A DNA stretch of 64,000 nt, taken from the NCBI RefSeq assembly GCF_050947875.1, contig NC_134568.1:193581353-193645352 (forward strand), given 5' to 3'. The DNA comes from Dermacentor variabilis (taxonomy: Eukaryota > Arthropoda > Arachnida > Ixodida > Ixodidae). Shown one piece after another: positions 34,347-47,493 of this stretch (position 1 is its first letter; each line of letters starts with the position of its first letter). Below the pieces are notes generated by a model. It was not told the DNA's origin and ran no database searches. It worked only from the letters and a program-made list of their open reading frames with translations. The position numbers were made by a program, and so were the translations under genes.

Positions 34347-37166
34347 TTATCTAGTCTGCGCATTACATGACCTGCCCAGCGCCATTTTTTTCTCTTCTAT
34401 TAGAATATCGTCTATGCCCGTTTGCTCTCTGATCCAAACTGCTCTCTTTCTGTCTCTTAAAGTTATGCCTAGCATTCTTCGTTCCATCGCTCTTTGCGCA
34501 GTCATTAACTTGTTCTCAAGCTTCTTTGTCAGCCTCCAAGTCTCTGCGCCGTAGGTCAGCGCCGGTAAAATGCACTGATTGTATACTTTACTTTTCAATG
34601 ATAACGGTAAGCTCCCACTCAGGAGTTCACGATGTCTGCCGTATGCGATCCAACCCATTTTTATTCTTCTATGAATTTCCTTCTCATGGTCCAGGTTCCC
34701 TGTGATTAGTTGACCTAGGCAAACGTACTCCTCCACAGACTCCGGAGGCCGACTTGCGATCTTGAACTCTTGTTCCCTTGCCAGGTTATTTATCATTATC
34801 TTTGTCTTCTGCATATTAATCTTCAGTCCCACTCTTACACTCTCCCTGTTAAGGTCCTCAATCATTTGTTGTAACTCGTCTGCATTGTTGCTGAATAGAA
34901 CAATGTCATCGACAAACCGAAGGCTGTTGAGGTATTCGCCGTCGATCTTTACTCCTAAGCCTTCCTATTTTAATAGCTTGAATACTTCTTCTAAGCACGC
35001 AGTGAATAGCAGTGGAGAGATTGTGTTTCCTTGTCTGACACCTTTATTTATAGGTATCTTCCTACGTTTCATGTGTAGAATTAAGGTGGCTGTGGAATCT
35101 CTGTAGATATTTTCTAGCGTGTTTACGTAAGCGGTCTGTACTCCTTGATTATGCAATGCCTCTATGACTGCTGGTATCTCTACTGAATCAAATGCTTTTT
35201 CGTAATCTATGAAAGCCATATACAGAGGCTTATTGTACTCTGCGGATTTCTCGATAACCTGACTAATGACGTGGATGTGATCCATTGTAGAGTATCCCTT
35301 CCTGAAGCCAGCCTGTTCCCTTGGTTGTCTAAAGTCCAGTGTTGCCCTTACTCTATTGGAGATTATTTTGGTAAATATTTTATATAATATTGGGAGTAAG
35401 TTAATGGGCCTATAATTTTTTAGTTTTTTAACGTCGCCCTTTATGTGGATTAGTATAATTTTTGCATTCTTCCAGTTTTCTGGGACCCTTGCAGTCGATA
35501 GACACTTCGTATAGAGAGCCGCCAGTTTTACTAGCATTATGTCTCCTCCATCTTTGATTAAATCGACTGTTATTCCATCCTCTCTTGCCGCTTTTCCCTG
35601 TTTCATGCCTTGCAAGGCCTTTCTGACCTCATCTCTAGTTATAGGAGGAGTTTCTGTATAATGTTCATTATTGTTTTGAATAGTGCACTCCTGAGTCGTC
35701 TGGGTACTGTAAAGGTCAGTATAGAATTCTTCCGCTGCTTTTACTATATCTTCGAGATTGCTAATAATATTACACTGCTTATCTTTTAGTGCATACATCT
35801 TGGTTTGTCCTATGCCAAGTTTCCTTCTCACTGATTTCAGGCTGCGTCCATTTTTTACGGCTTCTTCAGTCTTTCTCACGTTATAGTTTCGAATATCACT
35901 TATTTTCGCCTTGTTGATCAGTTTTGACAGTTCCGCGAATTCTACATTATCTATTGAGTTGGACACTTTCATTCTTTGTCGTTTCTTTATTAGGTCCTTT
36001 GTTACTTGGGAGAGCTTGCCTACTGGTTGCCTTGGTGCCTTGCCCCCCACGTCAATTGCTGCCTCTGAAGCCAACCGCGTTACGGTTTCATTCATTACCT
36101 CTATGTCATCATCATCATCTCTTTGTTCTAAGGCTGCATATTTGTTTGAAAATACCAGCCTAAATTTTTCTGCTTTTACCCTTACTGCCTCTAAGTTGAC
36201 TTGTCTTTTCTTGACCAATTTTACTCTTTCTCTGTTTAAATTGAGGTGTATCGCGGCCCTCACTAACCTATGATCACTGCATTTTACCCTAACATCTTGC
36301 ACTATGCTGGGATCGGCAGAAAGTATCAAATCAATTTCATTTGTTGTTTCACCATGAGGGCTTTTCTAGGTCCATTTTCTGTTGCTACGTTTCTTGAAAA
36401 AAGTGTTCATTATTCTCAGCTTATTCCTTTCTGCGAATTCCATCAGCATCTCACCTCTAGCGTTTCTAGAATCGACAGCGTAGTTGCCAATTGCCTGTTC
36501 ACCCGCCTGCCTTTTCCCCAATTTTGCATTGAAGTCCCCCATTACTACTGCATACCGCGTTTGCACTTTTCTCATCGCTAATTCAATATCTTCATAAAAC
36601 TGATCTACTTCCTCATCGTCATGACTGGACGTTGGGGCATAGGTTTGTACTATCTTTAATCTATACCTTTTATTGAGTTTGATTGCGACTACTGCTACCC
36701 TCTCGTTGATGCAATAGAATTCGTCAATGTTGCCCGCTATGTCTTTATGGATTAGGAATCCTACCCCGTATTGCTTCTTATCCGGGAGACCTCTATGGCA
36801 GAGGACATAGCCGTTATTCAGCAATGTGTAAGCCTCACCAGGTCTTCTAATCCCACTAAGGCCTACAATATCCCAAACAATGTCTGATAGTTCTTCGAAG
36901 AGTCCTGCTAAGCTTACCTCACTCGAGAGGGTTCGGGTGTTAAACGTTGCAAGGGTCAGTTTCCATTGGCGGCCTGTCCGGACCCAGATATACTTAGGAC
37001 CTTTTGCTGCGTTGCAAGTCTCACCGCCGCCTTGGTCAGGTGCTCCGCAGCCACTGGAGACTGAGGGCCATTTCATTGAAGAGATCATTTCATTATAGGA
37101 AGTTGTGGCCGAATACTGCACCAGGGCGACCAATTCCTGTTCTGGTGAGGGAGTGCCTTTGTTCAA
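34347..37166 (-). pseudogene. RTE endonuclease-reverse transcriptase with two amber codons
   Basis: About 940 codons in a single frame. Endonuclease: LATFNTRTL (Asn motif), DIVGLSGIRRPGE where the family has LSEIRR (so the catalytic Glu is Gly), VVMGDFNAKLG, and CSDHRLVRA. RT: YRPINLLPILYKIFTK, IDYEKAFDSVE, GVRQGNTISPLLF, and LRFVDDIVLFS, where FVDD replaces FADD. The frame is interrupted only by TAG at 36366-36368 and at 34965-34967, each where the family usually has Trp (TGG). A stop with frame change at 34347 removes the last ~60 residues. Two separate Trp-to-amber changes and the lost Glu make it inactive. Confidence 0.88.
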
Positions 37167-38328
37167 GCTTAGTGGGCCTTCCTAATTTGGTTGTACCTGG
37201 ATTAATATAGCCGCACTCGTTCTCGGCATCTTTCGCCGGTGTCAGGCGCCACTCCTAGCCTGCAGGTGTAGTGAGTTGAACACTATTCAATGTAAAAAGC
37301 AGAATTTATTCCGTTGCAGAAGGGCACCTGCCCTGTTACGATCATCACGAATGTTTATTCTTATTGCTGCAAAACCACAGCCTAGACGAACTATAGGGCG
37401 AAATTTGCACTAAGGACGCATCTGTGAAATGAATGTTTATAAATACTCAACTGATTTCCGAGGCTGATAGGTTGAAACGCACGCGCATGCATCGTGCTTG
37501 AGTGCTCCGTCCGCCTCATCGGCAGTAGAAAAAAAGGCAATGTTGAGTTGAACGCTTGTACTTCGTGCGACATCGTAATATCAGTCAAAGCTATATCACG
37601 TCAGCGGTAAGATGTAAAAATGCCGCATAATTTGTCAGCCTGCTGCCCAGAATTTTCGTACATGTCCAGCTGGCCCTTCAAGTCAAGCTCAAAAAGCATG
37701 ATTAAGGAGGCAGAGGCAGCACTTGTTTGATTTTTCTTTTTCGCATCGCTTCTCGAATTCTTGCTGGCAATTTCTGCAGGGAATGAGAGCCAGCATTTTG
37801 AGTCAAATCTCTCCGCACATCCTGGCATAACTGTAGCAAATCTACCCTGCACGGCAACGTCGCTGGCTATACAGAGCGCATTTGTGGCCCATAGGTCGAT
37901 GACCGCGGCTGAAGAACATTGGGGATAAAAATGAGGAGCTAGACGCCGCCAGAAAAGATGCTCTAGGTTTCTATCTCGCACAGCTTTATAAATGTACATC
38001 ACGGGAGCTGCGGGACAAATAATAAGTTGCTGACGAGCATGGCGAAATTAGAATGTGTCATTTTATGAACGAGCTAACTGTACACGGAGAGAATTTAACT
38101 TTACCATAGGCCTCAAAAGAGGATTCACTTTTATGCGCAAAAAGAATGGAAATGTAAGCGCACAGACTCTCATATATTCGTCGCTGTCTCTACTGAACAT
38201 AACCATGTAGCTTTTAAAGTACGCTAATGGCAGGCAAGGTGTAATAAGCTGATAATATATAAGGGGCGACTTCACATGGCGCTTCCTGACAGGGAACATT
38301 AAACGAAGCGCACGTAATTGTCTTTCAT

Positions 38329-38331
<3 letters not shown>

Positions 38332-38385
<54 letters not shown>
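38332..38385. repeat. (AT)n microsatellite
   Basis: Pure AT run of about 54 bp. Confidence 0.97.
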
Positions 38386-38387
<2 letters not shown>

Positions 38388-39898
38388 AGTGGTTGTTGTG
38401 CAACGTAATCGACGACCGTATGGCGATGGTCGAGGTGAGGAAGTAAAATCCCGAAGTTTGGGTAATTAATATGCACCGGCGCTTTACCATCCCTGTAAGG
38501 CCTATTAAAGTGTTGCTAGGAAAATACCAGCACGACGTGCGTGTATTAAGTGAAGCGATGAAATCACATATCAAAATAATGAGAGAATGCTCGCACATTT
38601 TTATCGCAGTAAAAATTACCCGGCTTCTTGCCGTACGCTAATGCTTGCAATCCCCGCCGTTGAATAGAGAAATGAAACAGGCTTTCAAGCTTCTCTCTGG
38701 CGTGACGAAGCGTGTTTTATCGGCCGAACTTGTCTCTTTTTCCAACAAACGAAATGCTAAAAGCACCACTACTTTCCTGAGTGCTTATTTTAGAAGAGGA
38801 GAATAGTGGAGTGGCTTATTGCAGATAAATACAAAGGGAATTGCGAAAGTTATAGGAGCGCCGGCTTAACACCTAGTTGATTGAGGGCGCCATTTGAGTG
38901 CCCAGTTTTGTTTACGAAAACGAGTTGCATTAGCAAACTTGGCGGGAGGCTTGGAAGTCGGAGCTAGCCAATCTCTTAATTCCAACTGCATCCCGATGAC
39001 TGCATTTTTAGACACACTCGGCGACTAATGAAACGCGAAGATTGGGGCGCGTAATATTTGGAACGCTGCAGTAACAGTAGAATCGCTGGGCATGTTGACG
39101 AGGGAGTGCAGGGAAGAAGACATAGCGCTAAAGTACGGTGCACAAGAGAAGAGACAAGTAGACACAAGGCGCTTGCCAATTATACTAACCAAATGACGCT
39201 GCGTCTGTTTCAACATTCCTCTAAAGTCACGGAGAAACATGATGTCAGCTAGCTAGACTCGGCAAGCCAGCGTCCTCTGACGTTGCACCTCCCTCTCTTC
39301 GGGGACCATCTGCTGGCGCGGAAGGAAGCCTGACAGGGTTGCTAGACATTTCGAGGCATTACAAGTTTTAAAAATAGCGTCCCCAAGCAGGCTTTGCGTG
39401 CTCAAAGCCCCAAGATCATTCGCACGGCTTTTACATTCCTTTGTACGCCTGGCCGATAGCGTCCCCTAACTTTGGGTCTCCTGTTTCTAAAAATTCCTAT
39501 TGCTTGGTCCGTGGTAGCTCCTAGTGATGGCCTCGTTTCGATCAGCCCTCAACACCCACTCTCTACTATACTTTTCCTCACACGCCAGCGCACTCGGCAG
39601 TTGGAAATTAACGCTTGCCGATGACGCTTTCCTTTATATTTGTTAAATTCTGGCTTCCAAAATTGTCACTTGACGCTACTTCCTAGTCTTGTTCCTTCTT
39701 TCATCTATAAAGTACTACCAAGTACGTATAAAGTGTCGCCTGGCCTCCGACGGCAAAGAGACGACGCTCCGAACTCAACAGACGTGCACCTGTTTTATGA
39801 ACTACATGAACTCGATAAGCGTAGCCTTGCCGAGCCTTAGTAGAGACAGAATAGCTGGGCTTCTAGTAGAAGAAATAGAAGAAGAAGATTTCTGGAAA

Positions 39899-39935
39899 AA
39901 ATACAGACAGGAAGCGCCTTGTCCTGTCTGTATTT
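39899..39935. repeat. Perfect 14-bp hairpin
   Basis: AAATACAGACAGGA (39899-39912) pairs perfectly with TCCTGTCTGTATTT (39922-39935) around a 9-base loop. The word GACAGGA is shared with the larger hairpin at 22702-22805. Confidence 0.9.
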
Positions 39936-40754
39936 CTTCTTGTGTGCCGTCACTATTGGCGCTTCACCTATTGAAAGCTATGCACCAACTAGCCCCACAA
40001 CGTGTTTTACTTCTAGTAATGCTAGGCATACACATTAGACAAGTTTTGCATACTGAACCAAACCGAGTACTCTGGGGCCACAAATAGGGGCTCGCTACTG
40101 CGCGTGTGCCGCATCTAAGAGAGCCTTTGTATTCTGTGTTAATGTCGATGCAAGCCCCCAAAATCAAGCAACAGCATTGCCGCCTTAAAAATTTATTTAA
40201 AACTTGGACTCAACAAGCACGGCGCGACACATCGAAGCAACGACTCTCGCTATAATCATCAAATATGACCTTGCGTTTTAGTTACTTCTAGCATTTACAG
40301 GACACAAATAGCGGAAACGAGCCGGCATAATCATTTATGTTTACGTAAGCTATCGCTTCTCACCTTGTGTAATGAGAAATATTGGTCGATAAATCACTGG
40401 ACCTTTTCACTCGGTTGCCGATGGAAGAGTTTGTAGGCCTAAAGCGGGAAGGTTTTGGCGGCTCGTATATACCTGTTCTATATTTCTTCAGCTGACGGTG
40501 GCAAATAAGTCAGAATTAAACGCAGCAAATTGTTAGCATTTACTGAATTAACGTCCCAAATTCTTATTAAAACCGCAGTAGGCGTGCCCAAGGCGATTCC
40601 ATTGTCAGCTTTTATTTTACTTTATATCGCGGCATCGCTTTTTATAGCCGCATTGACGCTGCGAACGCAGATGCGTACCGCGGACGCAAAACTCTATTCT
40701 AATCGTTGTACCTCGTACGCATCAAAACGAGCCTGTACAGGGCTCTCTGGGGCC

Positions 40755-41253
40755 TGTTATGATCGACCTTTCAGGTGTGAGAAGCATCCAAACGGGCTTC
40801 TCCACGTCAACACAATTACGCTCTTCTCCGAGTCGACAACATGCCTTTCCCCGAGCTGACACAAAAGGATAAAAGAAGAAACTGGAGGTCAAGACGAAGT
40901 CACGCTTTTCCCCGAGCTCAAACAAACGGATAGGAGCGGAAACCAAAGGGCAAGAAGGCGCCGCCCACCCCGCTCTCCACAAGCTGACACTAAAGGATGG
41001 ACGGCGAAAGCACTACTACCTCCACAGGCTCCGGAAGAAGACGGCGACGACGACAGGACCGCCAGTGGTTATTTAAGGCTGTGCTGGCCCACGTGTTAAT
41101 AAGACCGCTCAAGACTCATATGAGAGTCACATCTATGTACCAATGAAGTGACTACAACATTTTCAACTTTTTTCATCACCACTATACCCGGCTTCGTCGT
41201 CGTTTGCTGATTCCTGCGGTGAAGGCCCACCTCACCCGGTCGATGTTATATCA
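40755..41253 (+). repeat. 5' LTR
   Basis: TGTTATGATCG...TTATATCA, 499 bp. It holds GTTATTTAAGGC as a possible TATA region. It is 64 bp longer than the 3' LTR because the CTTTTCCCCGAGCT segment is tandemly duplicated (about 40845-40920). Confidence 0.9.
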
Positions 41254-41452
41254 ACTGGTAGGCAGCAATGGGATACTCCACCCTTCGTCCTGGCTTCAGC
41301 AAAATGGTGAGCGCTTGACATTCTTTGAAAATTTGCCAAGTTTTAACTCGTGTGCTTTCTAAAACTGGAAATTAGTTTCTATGCGTGTAGGCTCCTATTG
41401 AAAGCTTCCTCAAGTCACAGCAGAGTAAGAAAGTCCTTGTTCGGGATTGACC

Positions 41453-42426
41453 ATGGATTTAAGCAAATGGAGAAAGCCAGAGTTGTGAATTTGTGAAAAG
41501 CTGGGAATTGAGGTCGGGAAAAGTCAGAGAAAGCTGCAGCTTATTGAGGCGATTCAGAAGGGCAGGGCTCTTGAGGACGAAATTTCAGAAGCATGGAAAG
41601 AGATAGAGGAACGAGCTGAGAAAGCTGAACAAAATGCTGCAGAAAAAAAGCAAGGAGCTGAGAAAGCTGAACAAAGAGCTCCAGAGGAAAGGCAAAAAGC
41701 TGAGCAAATCGCTGCAGAAGAAAAGCACCGAGCTCACGAAATAATGCTAAAAAACTAGACGTGCAGCGGGATCTGGCCAGGAAATCGGCAAATAACATCT
41801 CAATAAATGAAAGACGTTCAGGTGAATCAGGAGTTAAAATAAAGGATATCATGCCGTCGTACAGGGTAAACGATGACATGGGATTGTTTCTCGTTACTTT
41901 TGAAAGAATCTGCCAGAAAAAACGGGTTGGCACTAGCGAGTTGGCCACAACACATTCTGACCGTTCTTCTGACCGTTCTGACAACCGAAATAATTGCAAG
42001 TTAAACGAGAGACGACGCAGATGACTATCAGAACGTCAAAGCTGCGTTGCTAAGGAAATATCCACTCTCAGCGGAGGCTTTCCGTCGTCGTTTTGGTCAG
42101 ACAGCTATAACACCGGGCGAATCTTTTCAAGATTTCACTTACAAGTTGAAAGCCAATATAATTGAGTGGCTAAAAGGGGAGGACGCGTCCGGTTGTCACG
42201 ACAAGGTCGTGGAGTTAATCTGCTTAGAGCAGTTCTATGGGTCCTTGAGCAAAGAAATGCGCCTGTAGATTCAAGATAGGTCCCGCGAGGAGGGCTTAGA
42301 ACATGCTGCAGTGCTCGCTGATGAATTCGCCGCACGTCGCGAATCAGAGAAAGCGCGTGTCAGGTCATTCACTAAATTAAGCAAAGAGGAAAACAGGCGC
42401 CTAGTTCCCCACAAAAAGGCTGGATG
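41453..42426 (+). pseudogene. gag-like gene relic with SCAN-like region
   Basis: ATG at 41453 gives MDLSKWRKPEL then a TGA at codon 12, after which the frame continues ICEKLGIEVG. A long Glu/Lys/Ala-rich, probably coiled-coil stretch follows (41570-41750). After shifts, 42020-42330 reads LRKYPLSAEAFRRRFG, ESFQDFTYKLK and CLEQFYGSLSKEMRL then a stop. The last phrase resembles the SCAN-like capsid dimerisation motif found in gypsy-related gag proteins. Gag would package the element RNA. Several stops and shifts make it dead. Family assignment rests on pattern, not alignment. Confidence 0.7.
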
Positions 42427-42939
42427 AGGGACAAAAGACGTGAAGCCCGATCGATCTATCTAGAAACCTATCTTCGCGACCTAGTAGTACATGGAATGCC
42501 GTGTAAAGTACTTAGGGACTCAGCTGCTACCATGGACAATGTCCACCCTGCGTTTGTGAAACCTGAAGATTTCACCTGGGAATATGCGTGGATCCGGCAG
42601 GTAGTGGAGAATAATATTGTTTGCTTGCCCATAGCCAGCGTAAACATTGAAGGGCCGTTCGGACTATTGCTGACTGAAGCAGCAGTATCGCCAAATCTGT
42701 CGAAAAACTATACAAACTTATGTTCAACTCACTCGGAGGTGCTGATAAAGGAGGGCCAGATTTCCGGCGACCATGCGGTCCAAGCTCTCACGCGTTCCAA
42801 GGGTCAAGAGATAGCGGCAGCGATAAATCACGGCAACGAAGCAAAATATATGTCTCGTGACAGTGACATTCAAAAAGCACAGCCCATAGCTAATGAAATC
42901 AGTGAAAATGCGCTAATGAGGCGGCATCTGGGTCAGTAG
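42424..42939 (+). pseudogene. Retroelement protease-like region
   Basis: A 171-codon frame. GMPCKVLRDSAATMDNVHPAFV sits where retroelement aspartic proteases have the active-site triad LxDTGS/A; here the motif is RDSAAT, so the Asp and a Ser-Ala pair remain recognisable. It is followed by WIRQVV, CLPIASVNIEGPFG and TEAAVSPNL, the continuation seen in gypsy-type elements of this sort. The region directly follows gag, as expected. No zinc knuckle was found between them. What follows, 42940-43406, is open in part (142 codons from 42981) but not recognised. Confidence 0.6.
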
Positions 42940-42980
42940 GAATACCGCAGCAAGGGCTAGCATAGGTATTAGAGACTAAT

Positions 42981-43406
42981 TTGGCACTAACACATTCGGA
43001 AAGCTCTTCAGACTTACTGAAGATGGTTGAAGGAATCGCGACGGAAGAAGGAAGTGATTACGTTGCGAAAGCAGAAACAAGGACTATCCTGGAGGACGTT
43101 CCTTGCGGAGACGAGACCAGTTTAAACAGTCCCAAAATGTTCAAGGAGGCGCTTAAAAACTCTCTCGTACCTCCGAACTTGGGCGACCTTCCCGAATCGT
43201 CAAAAGGAGAGGAGAATGCCAGGGCGGTCCAGCAGGGCAGGAACCCAACGCTCGGGAACTTCACAGGCGTATTGGGCGACCGCCTGCCATGGCAAAAATT
43301 AGTGAAACAGCGGAAGATCAAGCGAGCCAAGTATTCGGCTCAGCAAGGAATAGAGAAAGTCGCCACTACCACAACCCGTAAGACAAGCGAACAGGAAAAA
43401 CTTTAA
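42981..43406 (+). other. Unrecognised open frame inside the gypsy-type element
   Basis: 141 codons, charged, Lys/Arg-rich at its end, with no domain recognised. Position between protease-like text and the 3' LTR suggests leftover element sequence. No RT motif is seen. Confidence 0.35.
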
Positions 43407-44275
43407 ACAGAGCAAAACACAAAACTTTAAAGGAGTCGTTGTGGCGGGTGAGAAAACGAAAGCGTCACCTAACAACAAATCAGAACGCGTCTCCGCAAGT
43501 TCGGCTGAAAGGTCAGCCGGGCGGAGATATGCGTGTGTGAACAGGACCAGTCGGACTGTCACTGCAGTAGAATGCGCCGCGAGAGTGAGTCAAAAAGGAG
43601 GCTGACAATTCCTCCCGCGTTTACGGACTCATTTTCGGGGACGAAAAAGCAAGCCGCGGGCGCACAAAGTTACAGACGACGACAGAGTGCCAAGTATGCT
43701 TGGCGCCTTTGATGCCTCCGGCGAGGCCCGAAAGCTTTCAGACAACCATCCAATCAGGTGCGCATTAAGCGTTAATAATTCTCAAATTAGGCGCATCGAT
43801 AAGTTTCTTGATTGTTGTGAAGGTCTCCTTTTGTTCTTTTCTTTTCTTCAAGGGCATTTTGTTTGTCCATTTTGAATTTATGATTAACACTATTGGTGGG
43901 TTTCAGTGCGTTCTGTCTCTCAGTAAACGTGGCTTTCTTGAAAAAAGGAAATGCAAAAACATTAGACATTAGGCTGGTTGAAATACGCAATAAAGTCTGG
44001 TTTTCTCCTTTGTTTTCAGAAATCTCAAACGAGGGCTGCAGGTACAATTCTGATAAGGTTACGTGAAGGACGTGTGAACTTGGCAGTTCTCGTGGTTGGT
44101 TGAGCGCTCGCTGTTGGTTGTGTCTTTTGCTGGGCGTGGTTTATTTCCAGAAGGTGTCACCAGGCGGGCGTTGGAACGATCGACGGTAGAAAGCAAGAAG
44201 CACGGGGTCTACCGGTCTCTTCGAGGTGCTCGGATAGTGCAGCCCCTTCGAGACCTCCTGTGGAGGCGGACGGGC
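43407..44275. other. Non-coding interior of the gypsy-type element
   Basis: No coding text. GTGGAGGCGGACGGGC just before the 3' LTR may be a degraded polypurine tract. Confidence 0.4.
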
Positions 44276-44710
44276 TGCTATGATCGGCCTGACAGATGTA
44301 AGAAGCATTCAAACAGGCTTCTCCACGTCAAAATAATTGCCCTCTTCTCCGAATCGACGACACGCTTTTCCCCGAGATGGCTCAAAAGGATTGAAGCAGA
44401 AACCAAAGGGCAAGAAGGTGCCCCCCCTCGCTCTCCACAAGCTGACACAAAAGAATGGACGGCGAAAGCACTACTACTTCCACGGGCTGCGGAAGAAGAC
44501 GGCAACGACAACAGGACCGCCAGTGGTTATTTAAGGCCGTGCTGGCCCACGTGTTAATAAGACCGCTCGAGACTCAGATGAGAGTCCCATCCATGTATCA
44601 ATGACGGCAATACAATCTTTTCTACTTTTTTTTCCCTACCATGCCCGGCTTCGTCGTCGTTTGCGGATCCCTACGGTGAAGCCCCACTTCACCCGGTCAA
44701 GATTATATGA
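44276..44710 (+). repeat. 3' LTR
   Basis: TGCTATGATCG...TTATATGA, 435 bp, aligned throughout with the 5' LTR except for the missing 64-bp duplication and scattered substitutions, so the insertion is not recent. Confidence 0.9.
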
Positions 44711-44714
44711 GGCC

Positions 44715-45872
<1,158 letters not shown>

Positions 45873-45875
45873 CTA

Positions 45876-45878
<3 letters not shown>

Positions 45879-45941
<63 letters not shown>
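45879..45941. repeat. (AT)n microsatellite
   Basis: Pure AT run of about 62 bp adjoining the right arm of the hairpin. Confidence 0.97.
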
Positions 45942-45942
<1 letters not shown>

Positions 45943-46235
45943 CTCTATCATATATATGTTCTATCATACCGCAGCAGCAAATGTGTCTATACTGCGAAAT
46001 TTTTGGCTCCTCTAGCCCCGAGCCTTAGCCTCACAACGCAATGCGCTACCTTTAGATTTGTCAGAAAAAAGAAAGCTTTTTAACGTTTCCTTTTGGCCGT
46101 CCTTTAGAGCTCGGTCGCCCGTTTATTCTCCACATTTAGCCACTGCTACTGGCTTGACTGCTTGCTGATAGCACATTCAGTGACAATTAAATGGTGCATG
46201 GAGTTTTTGCTGAAATATTGCCCTATATCGCTGTA

Positions 46236-47100
46236 AGGCTGTTTCAGATGGCGCGATTGGGGCGAAAAAAATCGTTCTGCCGCGCACGTCGCAGAGCGAT
46301 TTTCGCTCACAGCTTTCACATGCGTTTGCCGCAGCGCGATATCCGTCGCAGCGATGCGCAAGGTTGCCTCTTGCTCACAAAATATCCATGCCTGCATCGT
46401 TAAATAAGAACATGGAAACTAGTCAAATATTCGAATTTTCCTATTTTTATTCGATAATAGAATAGGTACACCATTTTTAACGTTTAAAAAGGTTGAGTCT
46501 TTACGACAGCTTGCAGATACGGTGAGTGAGGCGCTTCACAACGCCGCAAGTATGAGCGTGCGGCTTGCGCGGCGTCGGTGGTGTGGTTCCGTTTAGTACA
46601 CTCTAGTTTCGTTGTTATATGGAAGCCGCAACTTTTTTCCCTGGATGACTATTTGCTTTTGCAGAAGAACAAACTACTGTTGATTGTGCATGTATATAAG
46701 CAGCTGGCGCGATTTGTCGGGATGAAGAGGTTGACGACGGCGGCAATCGGTGCCTTATGTTGAAGCGGCATCCTTCTCCCGATCTGTATAGCGTGCAGCT
46801 TCTCTTTTCAAACGAATTGTGTAAGCGAAAGAAAAAAATGTATGAAGCTCCTAAGCCGCAAACGCTGGTGGTTACGCCCTAAACATAGCTAGAACTGACG
46901 CGTGGCATTGCTCCACAGAGCTACCAACGCGCGGTGAAACACACATTGCCCCTCCCACGTCGCGCCGATCGCTGCGACTGAGCGACGGCGCGACCAACTT
47001 GTTGGAATCCAGTCGCGGAGAGCCCACGACGTCGCGGCGGTCGCTGAGCAACGGAATTCGCTGTGTCGCTGACTGAAAATCGCGCCATGTGAAACAGCCT
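46236..47100. mobile_element. Non-autonomous TIR element (0.87 kb)
   Basis: AGGCTGTTTC...GGCGCGATT at 46236-46258 is the reverse complement of 47078-47100 at 22 of 23 positions. Inside, sequence near both ends is GC-rich with CGCAGCGAT-like words; no transposase is present. No target duplication could be fixed, so the superfamily is unknown. Confidence 0.65.
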
Positions 47101-47493
47101 ATACACGGACACTCATGCACCTCGCGTTTAAGACCTTTTTAACGCGAAAACATTATATGCCCCATTACGCGAAAATCTGTCGGCGGCCTGACCGAGCGAT
47201 GGTATCAAAAGTGGCCGACGGCGCAGAGAGAAAACACGGCAAAAATGCTCTGATTGACGTCAAACTTCTCAGGGAGGCTCCTGTGAACAAGGTAAATTAA
47301 TGCCTTCGAAAATAATATTAGGTCAATTTCGGTCTGGGTGGGAAGCGGTCCCTGGCCTCAGGGGTGCGAGACGAGCACGCTCCCCCGACGCAACGTCGGC
47401 TTCACTGTTCGGGCCAACTGAAGGTGTGCTTAGTGCGTGCATCATTGCACACATCACGTCGCAACCATCTGGCTGACGAAAGGAGTGGGATAA

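Larger units (their letters stand above)
34132..37270 (-). mobile_element. RTE-clade LINE, nearly complete
   Basis: Reads right to left: leader, APE endonuclease, reverse transcriptase, and a 3' end in (ATG)n/(TGA)n trinucleotide repeats at 34132-34166. The wording of the RT (AFIDYEKAFDSVE, GVRQGNTISP) and the short trinucleotide tail fit the RTE group. It is one of the better preserved elements in the window. The 5' limit near 37270 is estimated from where coding-like text stops. Confidence 0.88.
37271..40750. other. No gene seen (apart from the small repeats listed)
   Basis: Frames up to 137 codons without recognised domains. Contains the AT microsatellite at 38332-38385 and a short hairpin at 39899-39935. 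Confidence 0.45.
40755..44710 (+). mobile_element. LTR retrotransposon (gypsy-type) with gag-protease relics only
   Basis: Two direct LTRs (40755-41253 and 44276-44710) enclose about 3.0 kb. GGCC precedes the first (40751-40754) and follows the second (44711-44714), a likely 4-bp target duplication. CTGGTAGGCAGCAATGGGAT just after the 5' LTR is a plausible primer-binding site, since it contains TGG next to the LTR. Only gag-like and protease-like text is found inside; RT, RNase H and integrase are absent. It would depend on another element for movement. Confidence 0.88.

Noticed and set aside
36880..37210. Plus-strand frames over the RTE element
   Set aside because: Antisense shadows of the RTE endonuclease frame.
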